From positions 1,798,001 to 1,862,000 of the forward strand of contig JAITYX010000059.1 of the NCBI GenBank assembly GCA_021018815.1: a stretch of 64,000 nt of DNA, in the 5' to 3' direction. The position numbers and the translations under genes are program-made. How positions within the stretch are numbered: position 1 is the first letter of the stretch; each line of letters opens with the position of its first letter. Positions 52,338 to 64,000 of this stretch are shown here, in pieces. The notes beneath the pieces were generated by a model. It worked only from the letters and a program-made list of their open reading frames with translations. It was not told the DNA's origin and searched no databases. The DNA comes from Talinum fruticosum. Taxonomy: Eukaryota; Streptophyta; Magnoliopsida; Caryophyllales; Talinaceae.

Positions 52338-54332
52338 TTTCTTAAAGTATGATACATTATACTTGTTCATTCTTTTTAACATTTATGTGCTCCATTAAAT
52401 ATTAGTCACTTCTTCTTATTTTATTTGCATAGGGTTGTTAAGCATATTAAGAATTCAGCGAACATAATAAAAATTGCTAATAGTATGTCTAACTTATTTC
52501 AAATAAGTGTTTGAAAAAACATAGATTACTTAAATTAATGATAAAACTCATTCAAAAAAACTTATGAACTATATATAAAATAAAAAGTCTTAATTAAAAT
52601 GAATTTTGTGGTAATCTTTTTGCTTAAGAGTTGGGTTATTGATATACTCAAATTTTGCCTACTTGTTGTGGTTAAAAACAGTACGTAGAGCGAACACGTA
52701 ATTAAATTGCAAATGCGTAATTAAAATGAATTGAAAGATGGTCATGGGGTGCTATAAATCATCAAAATACACTCAAACTTTTTAATTAAATGACTTATTA
52801 TATGAGCAAACACGTAACTTCCAAATTTTTGCAATGTTATTTATTTTTATTAAAGAATATTAAAATTATCAATTTAATATGATTAGAACATTAACATAGA
52901 ATACTACTATCGACGGACTAATTATATCGTCGATTATAGATTAGCTTGCTAAATCACGAAGTTAATGTATTATGACATTATTTATTTTGATACCTATACT
53001 ATGAAGTAACAAAGGAAGAAAAAAATATATAATTCTTTAGAATAATTTCGATTATATGAGAGAAAATTAATAAGTAGTCAACGGATCATATTTAATAAAA
53101 TATAGAAAAATGGTAAATGCACAAAGTAAACTTTAAAAATTAATTCCTTTATTAATTAATTTGAGTTTAATTTAAATCAACATTAATTATTACTATTTGA
53201 TATCATATTAGTAAATTTTGAAGGGGAATCCTTGAAAAAAAGAAAAATTAGATTTGGTTGTTCATTTTGTAAATTAGTTTGATTCTTAATATTTAAATCT
53301 AAACATACGCCTAATGAAATAAAAATTTTAACTAAAAAATCCGAAAAATTTGATTAATAATTTATCTTTCATTGGACTCTCTCTCTCAATTTGCAGAATC
53401 AAGACTTCTCATTATAATTCCTAATTACTTAAAATAATGATAAAAATTTTCATAAAATAAAACTTATAACAAACTATACATAAAATAAAAAAATCTTAAT
53501 TAAGATAAATTGTTTAAATAACGTTAACTACTTAAAATAATAATATTTTTTTTATAAATTATATATAGTATAAAATAAAAAATCTTAATCATTAAAAATA
53601 TTAAAGAAACTCGTACAATTGTAACTCTCTAATTCTCATTTTTATAAAATAAAACCGTAATTAACTCCCGCTCCTCATTCTGTCATTAATCGCAGTGCCG
53701 GGTTCCTCGTTCATTCACACCTCCCTCGTTCACCCCCTCTATCGGTCTCTGCTCCGGGCTCCCTCTCGCTCTCCGGCTCCCTATCGCTCTCCGGCTACCT
53801 CACGCTTTCCGACTGTCGCTCTGCCATCGCTGGGCTATTTCTCTCCAGCTCTCACTCTCCATCTTCCGCTCCTGCTCGTTCTTGCTCTTGATATCCGGCC
53901 GCTTTTGCTCTCCGGCTCCCTCTCGCTCTCCGGCTCTCGCTCTCTCCATTGTTTTTAGGTATGTTCAATTGGATCTGAAAATGGCGCCTCTCTTTCCATC
54001 GTTTTTGGTATGTTCAATAATTACATTTATGTTTTATGTTCTATGTTTTACGTACAGTCCCGAATTGTTGTTCTGTGCCTCTGCCTCTCGCTGGAAATTT
54101 CATTCTCCCTCCCCTGTCTTATCTCCTTTTAGATTTTGCTTTTGTAAATTGTGAGTTTTGATGGAGTTAGATTTGTGGTGTCTTGTGAATTTGATATGTA
54201 AATGGATAATAGACGATTCTGACAAATTATGCTTGGTTTCTTGAATTTCTACAGCTTCTTTACAGATTTTAAACCAAAAAAAAAAACCTCAATTGACAAG
54301 TAAATAACTGACGTGAATAGGTAACCAAATCC
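52338..54332 (-). repeat. Right arm of the giant inverted repeat
   Basis: Reverse-complement partner of 39640-45256. It includes the minisatellite at 53755-53945 and AT-rich units resembling those of the left arm. Its outer end lies 97 bp upstream of the SSADH start codon, so the SSADH core promoter is probably at or inside this arm. Confidence 0.75.
53755..53945 (+). repeat. Minisatellite in the right arm
   Basis: Imperfect tandem copies of GCTCTCCGGCTCCCTCTC on the plus strand, the inverse of the tract at 40035-40240. Frames through it are low-complexity Ser/Leu/Pro/Arg strings, not a gene. Confidence 0.7.
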
Positions 54333-54428
54333 AAAAAAGAGGTATCTCCACTCTGAGTCGGTGTCATATACTTCGCACATACACTCCATCACTGAGTGGA
54401 AACTGTGAGAATCAGATTGATTGAAAAA

Positions 54429-57400
54429 ATGATACCCCGAGGAGTTATCTCTCGCATGGCTTCTCATGGCGGCATCAAATTGCGTTCTCTCCCTTCCCAC
54501 GCCGCGGCGTCCATGGCCATGCAGCGATGCTCCGCTCTTCTCTCTCGTCAGGTATCTCTCTCTCTCATACAACTTTAGTTGACCGAATCAAGCATTCAAA
54601 TCTCTATACATTTTTCGATAATCTTTTCTCACAGTCTCTCTATGTCTCGATTGAAAATCAATTAGGTATCTTCGATGTTGTTTGTTTCAATATAATTTGA
54701 TTCAATTAATTTTGCCGGAGAGTGCTTGTTGTCGTTGTTATGGTACTGCTTGAAATTTGATGGTTCGGCATATCTGAACGGAAATTTTTTGTAATTTGTG
54801 CGAGTTTTTCTGCGTCTATGGTGCATTTTTGCAGTTTTGGATGACTATTTTTTCAAATTTTGGTTTTGGTTGGGAAATTTGGGCATTTGTTTTGGAAATA
54901 TGCGGGCACCAAATATATTTGTTTTGGAAATTTATTGTTGATGTCTTTCCGTTTGTTCTGAAAAGCTATTGTGCCGTATATCAGTCTCTATCTTACTCTT
55001 TTTTGTGTTATTGTCAGATGTGTAAGTATTTTTCCATTTTTATTAAATCAGTAGAAATATTGGGAAAATCGTAGTTTGAATGTACTTCCAATCGGCACTG
55101 AATCTTCGAAACTAATTCATCTGATGAGTGGAATTTTTTTATTTAAGATGAGCACCGAAGCTCAAAATATTGCCGCAAGGCTTAAAAGTTCGGGTCTATT
55201 CCGAACTCAAGGCTTGATTGGAGGAAAATGGAGTGAAGCTTATGATGGAAAGGTTATTGAGGTAAGATTCTCTTTGTCAATTATCATTGCTTTGTTTTGG
55301 GAAAACAAACCCCACCACCAGAAAGGAGGGTATAATTTGGATTTTTAAGGTTAAATTTGAATGGAATGTATGATACCCCCTTCCCGAAACAGCAATTTTG
55401 GGTTGTGATTGGACATGAACACAATTAAGTAGGTGAGTTGGAAAGTGTCTTGTTGGAAACAAGCTAAGGAAAGTCAGAAACTCCTTTTTTGTTTTTTTGG
55501 TTTTAGTTTTTTTTTTTGGTTGGGGGGTGGGGGGGTAATGATGTATCTGTTTGAAACAAAATCAGTTTTTCTAGATGCCTATTTTCAGCTTTCAATGGCA
55601 CCATCATATAAGTATATGTACATTCTAAAGTTAAAGTTCCGCAAATTAATTTTTTTTTGGGGGTGATGACTGATGAATAATCAAAAAATATATTAAAGAA
55701 AACACCAATGAGGTGTGTAACCCATGTAAGAAAGGGGCAAGCACCATAAACATTAAGATGTCAAGCTCATGTGCGTTACATTGTCTACAAAATGCGAAGA
55801 GACAAATTTTTGCCACACACAAGCACTTGGCTCCTACTATACTTGGTTTTATCTTGTAGTAAGGTTGTGATTTTATTGTGTATGACATTTTCCCTTCCTG
55901 AGGATCCATTGTTTTGTATCCACATACATGGCAGGCAGGGATAAAGTAGATTTGGCCGCATGTAAAATGTACTTAATGTGATGACAGGTAACAAATCCTG
56001 CTACCGGTGATGTCTTAGCAAATGTCCCTTGCATGGGTGCACGAGAAACAAATGATGCAATAGCTGCAGCATATGATACATTTAGATGTATGTAGCCTCA
56101 AACTAAATTGACTATTTTGTCATCTGACATTGTTACATAGTTTTTTCTGTGAATTTTATTATCATAGTTTTTGCTGTGAATTTTATTATCATTGACAAAA
56201 TTAACCTTAATATTCTAGTTTTTCAGACTAAAATTGTTCATCTTGATGAATCTTTCATTTTGTACTCCCTCCATCCCACAAAACTTATCAAACTATGGGA
56301 AAAAGAAGTTAAGGAAACCTCACTTACTCCATTGTTTTCTCTCTATTTCGGTACTTGGCATATTACTTTTCTGTTCTAATAAAAAGCTTTCACAATAATT
56401 TGGGGCATTGATATGAAAGAGAAAAGCGATAAGTTTTGAGGAATAAAGGGAGGATTTATTATTGGGAAATCACTTGTCATTAGGATACATTACATATCTG
56501 TTTTTTCTTTGTATTCTACTATAACCATGGCTATAGATCTTGCAAGTTCCAAGCTGTTTTTTTGTTTGCGAACTTATTTAATTATCCCTTATATTTGGAA
56601 GGGAAATCATGTATGAATTATTGTCTTGACCTTTTTTTTTGGATAAGGAAAAGAGAAATACATATTAATCAAAAAGATGGATGCAAAGCAAGCTTCCTAC
56701 GAAATGATGATATACAAACAATATGTTAATTATCCATAAAATCTACAATATCAAAAGATTGACAAAAATTGCCACTATCCCAAATGTAGAGACTCTTGAT
56801 AAGCTTATCCTTAAAATGTCATGTGTGCTTATCCTTGACTATTATGTCCCTACAAGAGGACACGTCTGCTTATCCTTGGTTATTATGTTAATAGTATCCT
56901 TTGGGGCATCTTTGTTATAGATTTTTCTGGACCCCTTCATTGTTAGTTCTCTAGGGCTCTTTCAGTTATAACTTTAATTTTCTTGGGGTGTTCTTTTGGG
57001 TCTAGCTAAATCTGATAGACTGTATGTTTTGGATTAGGAGGGTTCATTTGGAAAAAACTCAAACAGAAGGTCATGACGGCGATTCTTCACTCCATTTTTT
57101 GAATAATATGGATGAAGAGAAATGTAGTGTATGACCTTGTTCCATTTAGCTTTTAGCTTACAACCTCATCTCCTTACAATTCCTTATAAATTAACTTTGG
57201 AACTATCGTACAACTCCTTACAACCTTAGATCTCCTTTCAGCTAAATGGAGCAAAGCCTATGTCTTATATGATGTTAAGACATGTCTTGTGTGTGATAGG
57301 GATGCACATATTAAGACTGTATTTTTGAGACAAGAAGGGCTTTTGTTCTTCTTTGTTGGAAGTAGCTTAGTGCGTTAATAGCCTCTTTATGGTTTGTAAA

Positions 57401-60400
57401 CGACTTTTTGTTAGGATGTTTTCTTTGGTTCCATTCTTTTTGTTTTATCTAAAAATGTTATTTTTCCACATAAATTAAGAAAAGAGAATAAAGTTTTAAT
57501 TTATAATAAGAGTTCCTGTATCCTTTTGCTTTCGTTCATCCATATCTTTATATTCTGCAAAACATGGTTCCTCTACCCCTGTAGAAAGACTAGTTCATGG
57601 TTCAGATTGGTTCAATTTCTTTGAAATAGGTAGGATCTTTGAGATTGGTTCATAAATATCTTATGGACACTGAATTTTACAATTTTCTTTCTAAAGGGTG
57701 CAAAGTGTTTCATTTAGTTGTCATAGTGGCTATTTAGTCTTTCGGAATCGACCTTTCTGCCTACAACCTGGAAGGGGTAAGGTTTCCTGCAGCTGGGTCT
57801 CACTTGAGCAGGTAATGCGCTGGGAATTGGTGGTGGTGTTGTTATCGTCGTTGTTGTTATGGCTGTATGTTGTTTTGACTTTTGAGTCTTTGGTATAGCA
57901 TTTATTTAGAGCTCAAGTGTCTGCCGTTTTTTCATTTGGTCCTTTCATTTGGTCTTCTTATTCTTACTGTGTGATTTAATTTTGTTGGATTTTGCTGCTG
58001 GCTTGTATGCTTTACATTTCTCTCCCTTTTGATCCTTTGTTCTTTTTGCTTTTTTTCATTACAGCATGGAGCAAAACTACTGCAGCTGAAAGGAGCAAAT
58101 GCCTACGTAAATGGTATCAAAGCATTTCTGTCTAGTGTGAAGAATACTGTCTGTAATAAGTTCGTTTCTTTATTTATGATGAAATTGATGTGATTCTTTC
58201 TTTGAATGTATGTGCTGATCTTATGTGAGAATCCTTGGTTGAATTTGGTAAAATATTTGAAGTTTCTGACTGAACTTATTATGTTTCCCAGTTTAAGTCC
58301 ACGACATAATTGAGACCATGCAGAATGATAATCAAATTCTTGCAAATGAAGTTACAATCTTGTTCTTCCTTGTTTCTTATCTTGCTGTCCCAAAAGCTAC
58401 TGGGTGTTTTTGTGTGGGTTTAATGTTGAAACCTACAAAGCAGCGTTGTCGTATCTTGCCTTTGCAAAGAATGTTTCCGAAGCGACAAGAGCATTCATAT
58501 GCTCTTTATGTCTCTGCAAATACGTGCTGTCAATGCTTTCTTTGGACTACCATCTTTAGAATGCCTTAGCTTGAGAATCTATCCTTCGTGACTTTCTCTG
58601 CTGATTTACATTACATTTATTCTTTAAGACGACAGTTCGTCCTGTTGAACCATGTTCCCAGTCGTTGCTAATTGATAGTAAAGATGTATGCTTTTCTGTT
58701 TAAATGAAGTCTTATGTGTGCTTTCAGTCATCTAACCCAATTGTTTTTGATGTAGGACAATTTTAAATTTGAAATTCTAAAGCCAGCAGTTCTAGTTTAT
58801 CTGCCTTAATTATATGGAAGTAATTTGAATCAATGGGGAATATGTTCCTCTCACTATCCCATGACCGTCGAATATTTAGAGTCCTTCTGTAGATATGTTT
58901 AGACGAGTGTTCTTTTTTTCGCATATCATCACAGTTGTTTTTGGTGTATCACTTTCTGTGAATTGAAATTTCCATTTAGGTATGATCTACTGATTGCTCA
59001 CAAAGAGGAGCTTGGACAACTTATTACACTCGAGCAAGGAAAGCCCTTGAAAGAAGCAATAGGAGAGGTAGTATCTTATCTTTTTTCTTTTTTAAAATTA
59101 AAGTGGTAATGGCCACAGTTTTAATCTATACATGGCAGCTGGTATGACAATGAGCTAAGTGACTTGGGAGCCAGTCTTCCTTCACACCAGTATTACTCTT
59201 ATAATCAGTTTGTATGACTGTTTTTACTTTTGATTTTGAAACAAATAAATCCAACAAGTTTGAACATTGCAGAAAGAAGCACAATCTAACTTTAAGGCAT
59301 ATTTAATTTATAAAGAGGAGGAGCCTTTTACTAGAAAAAGGAAATTTAGGCTTGTGCTTAAAGTTCCTGACTTCATGTTTCTCGAAAATAACAACTTTGC
59401 TATCTGGACTTTCACTAAACTACTTGTCACAAATAAACTTGTCCTTGGCTCAGAGGATTTATCTCAACTGCTCTTGGCAAGTGTCTTTGTTCACCGGTTA
59501 GGACTTAGAAGGCTGAGAGAAGTCATCATAAGCTTTAAATTTTTACATGGAGAAAATATCTTGGAGATTGAACTGGGAAGACCTTTCTTTATCACTGGGG
59601 ACATAATAATTCTTCTAGATAAGCATGTAAAAAGACTAGACATGTAATGCTGGTTAATGGAGGCTACATTGTTTCTACTCCTGTTTAGACTTTCTTTGGT
59701 TACAGCCCATCATTCCTTGTCTCCGCTGGTCCCCCTTACTCCCCTGCCATTTCTCATCATGAAAAATATGCATGATTAAGTGCAAGAGAATTATGTTAGT
59801 AGTCCCCCTCTTTTAAGGGTAAAGTGCGTGCCGATGATGGTATTGCACAAATGCTCGACTGTAATGGTCGGTACACTTGCAATTTGTGTCTTATATCCCA
59901 CATTAACTTCTCCATTCGCCCCATGTGGATTGAAAGGGATTGTATTTTGTCTTAATTACAGGTTGGCTATGGAGCTAGCTTTATTGAGTTCTTTTCTGAG
60001 GAGGCAAAACGTGTGTATGGGGATATCATTCCTGCTCCACTGTCTGATCGCCGGTTGTTTGTTCTAAAACAGGTACTTGAATGAAAATTTGAACGGCTGA
60101 TTTCACCCACTCCTTTTTTTTGTTTTTTGGTTTTTGTTTTTGCGTGGGTGTTACAGTGGCTATTCACCGGTTAATATGTCATTCCAATTTAGAATAAGCT
60201 TTAGGAAAAAAGGAAACCATATGTGATATTCTTATTAAAATCAACTTACATGTATTAATGTGCAGAAAACCAAGGAAATTTAACAAGAAGGAACCATCTC
60301 GGGGTAGTTTGTTTTATGCAAAATAAATAGTGGATGCATCCAAAGATGGTTGTTATCTTCTGGAATTATATTTGTGAGATTTTATCTCACACATCTTTTC

Positions 60401-62237
60401 GTAACAGTGTGTGAATTAAAGATGCAACGTACTTTTATCAGATTTGAGTTCCACTGTAGCCTGTTGGATATTGCAAACTTTTATTCATTGATAGATTCAA
60501 CGGCTGAGGGGTCTGAAATTTTATGTGCTGTTTGTTATTGAATATCATTCATATCGATGAAGTCTTGCTAAGTTTTTAGGCAAACCTTCTTTGCAGCCCG
60601 TTGGCGTGACTGGAATTATCACTCCTTGGAATTTCCCATTGGCAATGATTACCAGGAAGGTCTGAACTTAGCTGTTCAAGATTGATTATCTACCTTGATT
60701 GAATTATCTGTCTACTCAAAAGTAACATCTTCTGTATTATATTTGTGTCAGGTTGGTCCTGCTCTTGCCAGCGGTTGTACAGTGGTGATAAAGCCATCTG
60801 AGCTTACACCGTTGACAGCTTTGGCATCAGCTGAGCTTGCCCTTCAGGCTGGGATACCTCCGGTACTCATTAATCATTTTCAGTTGAAGATCTTGATTGA
60901 TTTTAAACAGAATAGGAAAATACAGCTACAAAAGGGGAAAAAGTGGTTCTTTTTAATTAATTTCAAACTTGCATGGGTTCAATACATTGGCTGCTGGTTG
61001 TTCTAATGGAACCTAATGTAGAACCTTTAGATAGTATCAGCACCCCCATTTGGCTCACTTTCTGCATTACGAAGTATGTGGCCTGATCCTACCTTTAATA
61101 GCTGCTGATGGTGTACTGCACCCAGCCTATTCTCTTATCTGTAGCCCGCAATACCATTGGACTACCCTATGGCTCATGGATTCAGATTTGATGGGGTATC
61201 ACACCACTAAGTTGCTCTTGCCTGTAGCCCAGCAACATGAAAATACCCGTTGGCGTAAACAATCCTCTTGCCTTGGGTAGTCCATGTGCTTTTTAGATAA
61301 ATAGATTGATGCAAGACCTTTGTATATAGAAATTTATCATCGCCAACAATGACATAGGATTTTTCCTCTGTAGGATGCATGATTAGCATCCATTCCTTTG
61401 GGATTCTCCATTTTAGTTAAGCATTAAAGAAAACAGTGATATAGGATCATGTCCAATACAATACTTTGTTGTCAAAAGTCTCCCTCTGTAGTTTCTTTTC
61501 TCCCCCTGAAAGGAAAGAAGGAATTTCCATTTATAATGGCCAAAGCACATGGCAAACTGTAACGCCCCAACTTTTTGAAAGCTTTTTTTTTTTTTTTTAA
61601 TAAAAATTATGTATTTGCCAAGCATTAAGCTCCTGTTTGAAAGGCCTAAATCATGTCACCTAATGACCTAAGTGTATATTCCTTCTCTATCCAACTTGCA
61701 TATCCGATTGCGAGGCTGTGTTTATGAACCTGGTAGTTTTGTCAACTTTTCTATATTTATTCCATGTGAAATGTTTTTTGGCTCCTATACTTTTAAGAGT
61801 AGATCTTTCTGTTAGTTTGTTGACTGTGTTTGATTACTCTCTTAATCCTACTTTTCAGGGTGTGGTGAACATAGTTATGGGCAATGCTTCAGAAATCGGG
61901 GATGCATTACTGGCCAGTACACAGGTTTATCATTTGAAATAAACTTTCTATGAGCTCTTATTTGCATTATTTTGCAAATTTTACAAGCATGTCTTGATTT
62001 TTCAGGTGAGAAAGATTACCTTCACAGGCTCAACTGCTGTGGGGAAAAAGTTGATGGCAGGTGCTGCAAATACAGTTAAAAGGGTAAGTACAGGCTCTCA
62101 AAATGTTGTATGCTTGGGGTGTTTCGAACAACGTTCTAATGGTCCCCAGTATGTTTCAGGTGTCCCTAGAGCTTGGTGGCAATGCACCCTGCATAGTATT
62201 TGATGATGCAGACTTGGATGTGGCCGTGAAAGGAACG
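54429..62237 (+). CDS. ALDH5F1: Mitochondrial succinate-semialdehyde dehydrogenase (5' part)
   Basis: Last enzyme of the GABA shunt, oxidising succinate semialdehyde to succinate with NAD in mitochondria. Exons seen: 54429-54551, 55148-55261, 55988-56087, 58065-58113, 58980-59067, 59962-60072, 60597-60659, 60752-60862, 61859-61924, 62006-62083 and 62160-62237; phases close and give 327 residues. The first 41 residues are Arg/Ser/Ala-rich without acids, a mitochondrial presequence. The ALDH fold follows: [85 protein letters not shown] and the catalytic-Glu motif [20 protein letters not shown]. The catalytic cysteine and the C-terminal 200 or so residues lie beyond the window. The start is the first in-frame ATG; an earlier in-frame codon at 54396 is GTG. 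Confidence 0.95.
56265..56452. mobile_element. Stowaway-like MITE in SSADH intron 3
   Basis: Starts CTCCCTCCATCCCACAAAAC after TA and ends with a diverged inverse copy (TTTTGAGGAATAAAGGGAG). CTCCCTCCRTCCC ends after TA mark mariner/Stowaway miniature elements of plants. About 190 bp with no coding. Confidence 0.7.
57738..57862 (+). repeat. Au-like SINE remnant in SSADH intron 3
   Basis: The order CGGAAT-GACCTTTCTGCC, GGGGTAAGGT, GGTCTCACTTGAG, GCGCTGGG and a final GTTGTTGTT run parallels the 3' part of the widespread plant Au/TS SINEs, which have ...GGGTAAGGTCTGCGTAC, CCCCACTTGTGGG, ACTGGG and (TTG)n. The tRNA-related head is not evident and the copy is diverged. Confidence 0.55.
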
Positions 62238-64000
62238 GTAAGTGTAAAGGTGTTTTTTTTTGTTGATGTTTGCATCGTTTAGATGAATAAGAAATCGCTC
62301 AGTGGTCTTATTGAAAATTGAAATTGTTGTGAAACTTTTAAATAATTTTAGAATAGCTTACATCAGCTGTCAAAGACATCCATGCTCAGTACTCAGCATG
62401 ATGTGGCCCTTGATGCTCCAAGTTGGACCTATGATGTATGAAGAAAGTGCATTTAATCCAACCTTTGAAATGTACCTACGTCCGACTCTCCTACTTTTGA
62501 GTGGTGTTGCACTACATTATTCCCTCCATCCTGTGACGATTTTGTCACATTCTGTCTTTTGCCTTTAAAAACTTATTCAGCATGGAAATGGAACATGGTT
62601 TAGATGGCAATGAGGGGCAGAAAAGAACTCTCTATACACAAGTGATCATCCTATGGTATTGTGAAATACTGTGTTTCTCGTTGTATGGAATAATTGTGTA
62701 GGCTAATGTACCATGTGCCCCCCTGCAGAATTAGCAAAATGTTTTCCTCATCACCAAAGTTTAAGTGATGTTAACGTGAAGAGAAAGAAATAAGAAGTGC
62801 ATAGTTTAAGGGATGAATGCATTACTCTTACATTATTGTCACAATCTCTTGTTATGGGAATATCAACAGAAAAAGTAATACATAATTTATGAGATAAATG
62901 CATTAATCTGACATTATTGTTGCAAATATTATTTTAACTTCCTGTTTTTAGTTTTTAATAGTTTTTTATTTTTATGATGATAGTGAAGATATGAATATTA
63001 GTTGTACTACTTTAATGGAAGGTAATATATATTTTTTAGTAAACTATATGGAAGGTGATATTTGAGTAAAATATTGGGATACCTTAATTATTTGCTTATT
63101 ATGGATTTAGACAATAATACCCTTCATGCTATGTTTTCTCTGAAGAATTATCATGGAGTAAAATTGAGTTGTGGTTTCTTGGGGAGCTTCTTGGTCTATA
63201 AGTGAACTCCAGTGTGAAGATATCTACCCCCTATCTGATAGCCAGATCTAATTGTCTATTTCTGCTGATTAACACTAAAAGAAAAGGATAGAAATTTGAA
63301 TAAAGAAATTTTGCGCAGGCTCAGTTCCTGTGGAAAGATATCCTGAAATTTTAAGAGTTAATGGCTATTCAGATAACAATAAAAAGAGATAGCCAAACCA
63401 ACTAAAATCAAGGAAGAGTAAATAAACGGCCTAGGAAAGCCAAAATGGGTGCTTAAACGAGAATTCAAGAAAAATAAAAGGTAAGAGTGGTGGGGAAGAA
63501 GGTGTTTGATTGGATAATTAGAGTGAGAATGAAGAGGATTGCAAACAATGAGGACAAGAAAAGAGAAATAAATGCATGGGGAAAGTGGTTAATGGAAGCC
63601 AACATTAAGCAGAAATGAGTTCCTTGACAGAGGACCAAAAGTGTAAAAGCAGGATTTCAGGAGCAAAGGACTCATATTTGAGTGCAGGTCTTTGATAAAT
63701 TAATTTCAATATTTGAGCACTCAAATCTTTGATGGTTGAGCAGGTTTAGAATGTGAGTGGTACTACCAACTGCTTGCCGGTGTTTTAGGGTGCAGTGTGG
63801 ACTTTTTCGAACCTCTCCTATCTTGCTCCCCCTTGTGCAAAGTTCAAGGATAAAGCCATATGGGAACCTATTGTTGAATGATCAGGGAGATGACTTTTGG
63901 GGTGAAAAGCGAGAAACTTGTCCCAAGGGTGTAGATTGACTCTTTATAAAATTGTTCTCTTGAGTATTCCATCCTATTTTCTCTTGCTCTTCCCTATACC
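62238..64000 (+). other. SSADH intron 11 running off the window
   Basis: No further SSADH exon was found; the expected GQTC catalytic-cysteine exon is absent, so this is intron to the window edge. ATTCCCTCCATCCTGTGACG at about 62519 resembles one end of a Stowaway-type MITE; its partner end was not located. Nothing else is recognised. Confidence 0.65.

Larger units (their letters stand above)
39640..54332. mobile_element. Foldback-like DNA transposon with ~2 kb inverted repeats, heavily nested
   Basis: The sequence running right from 39640 (GGATTTGGTTACC) is repeated in reverse complement running left from 54332. Homology continues for about 2 kb: through the purine-rich minisatellite, GGAACCCGGCACTG-like and GTTTTATTTTATAAAAAT segments, then, past the solo LTR, from 44280 to about 45256, matched at about 53230 down to 52338. 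Three later insertions (40912-44232, 45979-47477 and 47573 to about 52337) inflate it. Without them it is about 5.1 kb, mostly inverted repeat with roughly 0.8 kb of unique middle. Giant inverted repeats suggest a foldback-type Mutator-like element. No transposase and no clear target duplication were found. Confidence 0.8.

Noticed and set aside
53695..54154. Open frames of about 90 codons at the right end of the large transposon
   Set aside because: They translate the minisatellite and its flanks in the inverted arm; the matching frames at 40056-40316 are the same repeat.
54396..54428. Upstream in-frame start for SSADH
   Set aside because: The codon at 54396 is GTG; the first ATG in frame is 54429 and gives a normal mitochondrial presequence.
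57142..57250. Short inverted repeat TCCATTTAGCT / AGCTAAATGGA
   Set aside because: Only 11 matching bases with no target duplication; could be chance in AT-rich intron.

Overview
This is a window of plant nuclear DNA, almost certainly from a eudicot. The genes have many short exons separated by AT-rich introns with GT-AG borders. The proteins are plant-specific families or plant forms: a B3-type cyclin, an X8 protein, an ALA-interacting subunit and a UBP23-like deubiquitinase. The transposons are plant types. I cannot name the species. No tRNA, rRNA, CRISPR array or bacterial feature was seen. Exon borders below were derived by hand from splice sites and reading phase. The phases close for every gene except one exon of the deubiquitinase.

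Layout: (1) 1905-11374 (+), a 22-exon B3-type cyclin of 647 aa; its sixth intron carries a 1.4 kb Pack-MULE-like transposon holding the first 59 codons of a UDP-glycosyltransferase. (2) 13159-15744 (+), a secreted proline-rich protein with an X8 callose-binding domain. (3) 16996-21543 (+), an RlmI-like PUA-plus-SAM methyltransferase, followed by a decayed tandem copy of its own last exons. (4) 22444-28120 (-), an ALIS/CDC50 flippase subunit, convergent with gene 3. (5) 30705-39271 (-), a ubiquitin-specific protease with an apparent one-base frameshift in exon 9. (6) 54429 to beyond the right edge (+), mitochondrial succinate-semialdehyde dehydrogenase; the window stops before the exon with the catalytic cysteine.

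Genes 5 and 6 are divergent. Nearly all the DNA between them (39640-54332) is one foldback-like DNA transposon with inverted repeats of about 2 kb, later hit by other elements. These are a 3.3 kb solo LTR with a 5-bp target duplication, a 1.5 kb CACTA element with a 3-bp target duplication that carries a piece of a TAP46 (PP2A regulatory subunit) gene, and a decayed Helitron with a recognisable helicase and a plausible CTAG/hairpin end. Without the insertions the element is about 5.1 kb, mostly inverted repeat. Its right end lies 97 bp upstream of the SSADH start codon and its left end about 370 bp upstream of the protease start codon, so it probably supplies much of both promoters.

I saw no new multi-gene system. 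The main finds are two gene-capture transposons of different superfamilies, the nested foldback element between two genes, the protease frameshift and the decayed methyltransferase duplicate.
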